Source: Phycisphaerales bacterium (lineage in GTDB: Bacteria > Planctomycetota > Phycisphaerae > Phycisphaerales > UBA1924). From it: DNA of 64,000 nt. The first letter of the stretch is position 1. The number at the start of each line of letters is the position of its first letter. The notes beneath the pieces were generated by a model. It had not been told where the DNA came from. It worked only from the letters and a program-made list of their open reading frames with translations, and ran no database searches. The stretch is from the NCBI GenBank assembly GCA_029260455.1, contig JAJDDF010000016.1:235041-299040 (forward strand), written 5' to 3'. A program made the translations under genes and the position numbers. Positions 62,550 to 64,000 of this stretch are shown piece after piece.

Positions 62550-63767
62550 TCAACAGGAACTGCCAAAGCTAAAGAGGACGATTTGTAAATCCGCCAAGTT
62601 CACCACACCATCGCCCGTGACATCACCCGAAGTAAAGGGTGTCACAAACTGACCGAAATTGAACTGGACAATCTGGAGATCGGCCAAATCGACATTGTTG
62701 CTCCCGTTGGCGTCGCCGGGGCAAGAACATGGGTTGGGAACGCCAGCAAACAATGCCTCAAACGCTGCCTGTTCAGCCGTATCAAGCGTGCCATCAAGGT
62801 TGAGATCAAGCTCGACGACATAGTTTGCCTCCCCAAGATTGACGTTGATCGTCGGCCAAGGCGTGGCGGCATCCCAATCGGCACAACGAATCAGTCCATC
62901 GCCATTCATGTCACCAAAGATGCCCGAGCCAAGGCCGCAGTCGATGAGACCTTGCAGCACGTCGACATCAGGCTGACCGATCACGCCATCCTCATCGAAG
63001 TCGAAGGTCGCAAGCAATCCTGAGTCCATGCTCCCGATCAACAAGGACAACTCGTCGACATCTTCTTGCGAGAAGCGGCCGTCGGAGGTGAGGTCGAGCT
63101 CGGCGTCAACGAAGTCCAGATACCGATTCTCGACTGTCAAGGTGCCTGAGCCAATGCCCACCCTTCTTGAAAACGACCCACCGCAACTCGCACTAACATC
63201 TGCCGATGCGTCGCATCCGTTGGGCGACCAAATCGCATAGCTGCACTGAAGCAGAGCGCCATCTACAAGGAAGATGGCACCTGAGACCACCCGTGTCGAT
63301 CCCACCTGCACCGGAAGCAGACTACCACCGAAGTCACTTACCATCACGGTTCCTTGGAGCACCAGCTGCGCCGACCCATAACCAAAGCCCGCCCCTTCTC
63401 CACAGCAACCCAAGCAGTCAAAAAACCCAAAAAAACCACCGGTGCTCCATGAGGTTCCGTTGATTGAGGCGAACGTGCTCACCGCGATCGCCGTGCCTCC
63501 AATAGCACTCGCGTTCGCAGATGCGCTGCATCCAAGGCTTACATCAAAGTCGGAATCGAAGCCACCGGTACAACCAAGTGCCTCGCACTCAGGGCTGAAG
63601 CTGCCGAGAGCGCCGGCATAAGCAACAGCAACTCCGCTCAAACACGTTGCGTTTTCGTATGAGCCGCTGTTGTCTGAGAGCGGGGCTAGAAAATCACAAA
63701 ACTGTCGGGCAAGGGCGGGTGCGCCGCATGCGCCAACAAGACAGAGCACAGAAATCAAGTATTTCAT
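62550..63767 (-). CDS. Secreted protein with C-terminal dockerin-like repeats
   Basis: The 405-residue protein has a signal peptide (about 1-21, ending A-L-A-R) and an unusually Cys-rich, Ser/Ala/Gly-rich N-terminal region with many small residues. Calcium-loop-like D-x-D/N-x-D-G segments occur from about residue 225 on. The last 60 residues are two dockerin-like repeats (C-P-G-D-A-N, V-D-L-A-D-L-Q, D-V-T-G-D-G-V-V-N-L-A-D-L-Q) ending S-S-C, nearly the same as the tail of the S8 protease. A surface location and a common anchor are inferred. The N-terminal domain is unrecognised. Confidence 0.82.
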   Translation of the reverse strand: MKYLISVLCLVGACGAPALARQFCDFLAPLSDNSGSYENATCLSGVAVAYAGALGSFSPECEALGCTGGFDSDFDVSLGCSASANASAIGGTAIAVSTFASINGTSWSTGGFFGFFDCLGCCGEGAGFGYGSAQLVLQGTVMVSDFGGSLLPVQVGSTRVVSGAIFLVDGALLQCSYAIWSPNGCDASADVSASCGGSFSRRVGIGSGTLTVENRYLDFVDAELDLTSDGRFSQEDVDELSLLIGSMDSGLLATFDFDEDGVIGQPDVDVLQGLIDCGLGSGIFGDMNGDGLIRCADWDAATPWPTINVNLGEANYVVELDLNLDGTLDTAEQAAFEALFAGVPNPCSCPGDANGSNNVDLADLQIVQFNFGQFVTPFTSGDVTGDGVVNLADLQIVLFSFGSSC

Positions 63768-63860
63768 CACTATCCCCTTCTGCTTGCGTCTCCTCTGAGA
63801 GACGTTACGGGGGGGGGGACAAGTCAAGTGACAAAAAAAAGAACATAGTCCTAGTTATTA

Positions 63861-64000
63861 CTAGGTTCTGTTTGACGGCTCCAAAAGTCGGTTGCAGCGT
63901 TGGATCATCGCGAGCGTCACCATCGCCAGATAGCTCTCGGCGAGTTTCTCATAGCGCGTCGCAACACGCCGGCACCACTTCAACCATCCGATGCAGCGCT
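63861..64000 (-). mobile_element. C-terminal end of an IS5-type transposase (cut by window edge)
   Basis: The minus strand encodes 45 residues, R-C-I-G-W-L-K-W-C-R-R-V-A-T-R-Y-E-K-L then A-E-S-Y-L-A-M-V-T-L-A-M-I, which match the C-terminal segment of IS5-family DDE transposases (W-L-K-x-x-R-R-x-A-T-R-Y-E/D-K-L). The stop TAG is inside a 6-bp perfect hairpin, CCTAGT/ACTAGG (63850-63865), near the expected element end. A ten-base G run (63809-63818) and eight-base A run lie between it and the dockerin-type gene. The rest of the element is outside the window, so intactness cannot be judged. Confidence 0.8.

Noticed and set aside
63809..63840. G10 and A8 homopolymer runs as a phase-variation tract
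   Set aside because: They lie upstream of the dockerin-type gene start and outside a coding frame; more likely remnants near the IS end or sequencing-prone runs.
1..64000. CRISPR array, integrated phage or toxin-antitoxin operon
   Set aside because: No regularly spaced direct repeats, no phage structural or integrase genes, and no paired small toxin-antitoxin genes were seen; the HEPN-like protein has no adjacent antitoxin-like partner.

Overview
The window looks like chromosomal DNA of a planctomycete, probably class Phycisphaerae. The evidence is indirect: two secreted proteins end in paired dockerin-like repeats with a terminal Cys, one prepilin carries an H-x9-DG motif, there is a tandem clpP pair, zinc-ribbon membrane proteins and stand-alone kinase, FHA, FIST and MshEN-type proteins, and a bamA-skp-lpxD-lpxC-lpxA block typical of the PVC group. 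Base composition is fairly GC-rich and gene density is high. No rRNA, confident tRNA, CRISPR array or prophage was seen. The only clear mobile DNA is the tail of an IS5-type transposase at the right edge.

Layout. 1-7.4 kb: HU (cut by the edge), clpS, a SerA-like dehydrogenase coupled to pdxJ, purE, and a secreted subtilisin-like protease. 7.4-12 kb: mnmE, yidC and a metallophosphoesterase on the minus strand. 12-18.9 kb: clpP1-clpP2, two small lipoproteins, a PGRP-like protein, a Ser/Thr kinase, a zinc-ribbon membrane protein and glyA. 18.9-23.7 kb: a HEPN-like protein, an FMN reductase, trmL, 5-formyl-THF cyclo-ligase and an L,D-transpeptidase, with dispersed-type repeats between them. 23.8-30.8 kb: gyrB, a prepilin, a sigma-54 activator, a structured 29.0-29.5 kb region, and metK. 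30.8-43.9 kb: MshEN-like, FHA, a large secreted protein, FIST, LpxL-type acyltransferase, coiled-coil/BRCT-like protein, mgtE, a Na+/Ca2+ exchanger and purB. 44-52.3 kb: an ECF sigma gene split by a frameshift with a membrane partner, then the outer-membrane and lipid A block. 52.4-64 kb: alpha/beta hydrolase, ABC-F ATPase, M16 protease, thiE, the CGL-CBS pair, a second dockerin-type protein and the transposase tail.

How the genes fit together. BamA, Skp, LpxD, LpxC, LpxA and the LpxL-like acyltransferase indicate an outer membrane with lipid A. ClpS and two ClpPs indicate N-end-rule and Clp proteolysis. GlyA, the folate cyclo-ligase, MetK, CBS and the cystathionine lyase/synthase link one-carbon, SAM and transsulfuration metabolism, and PdxJ supplies PLP for several of these enzymes.

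Most interesting points. (1) The gap between a sigma-54 activator and metK holds an AT-rich perfect 15-bp inverted repeat, a sigma-54-like box about 100 bp further on, and a run of stems that includes 27 uninterrupted pairs. Its many G.U pairs favour a plus-strand RNA. (2) At least a dozen genes without a Shine-Dalgarno sequence have a -10-like TANNNT hexamer 6-9 nt before the start codon, which predicts leaderless transcripts. (3) There is a HEPN-like Rx4H protein in an operon of housekeeping genes, and (4) the sigma gene frameshift.
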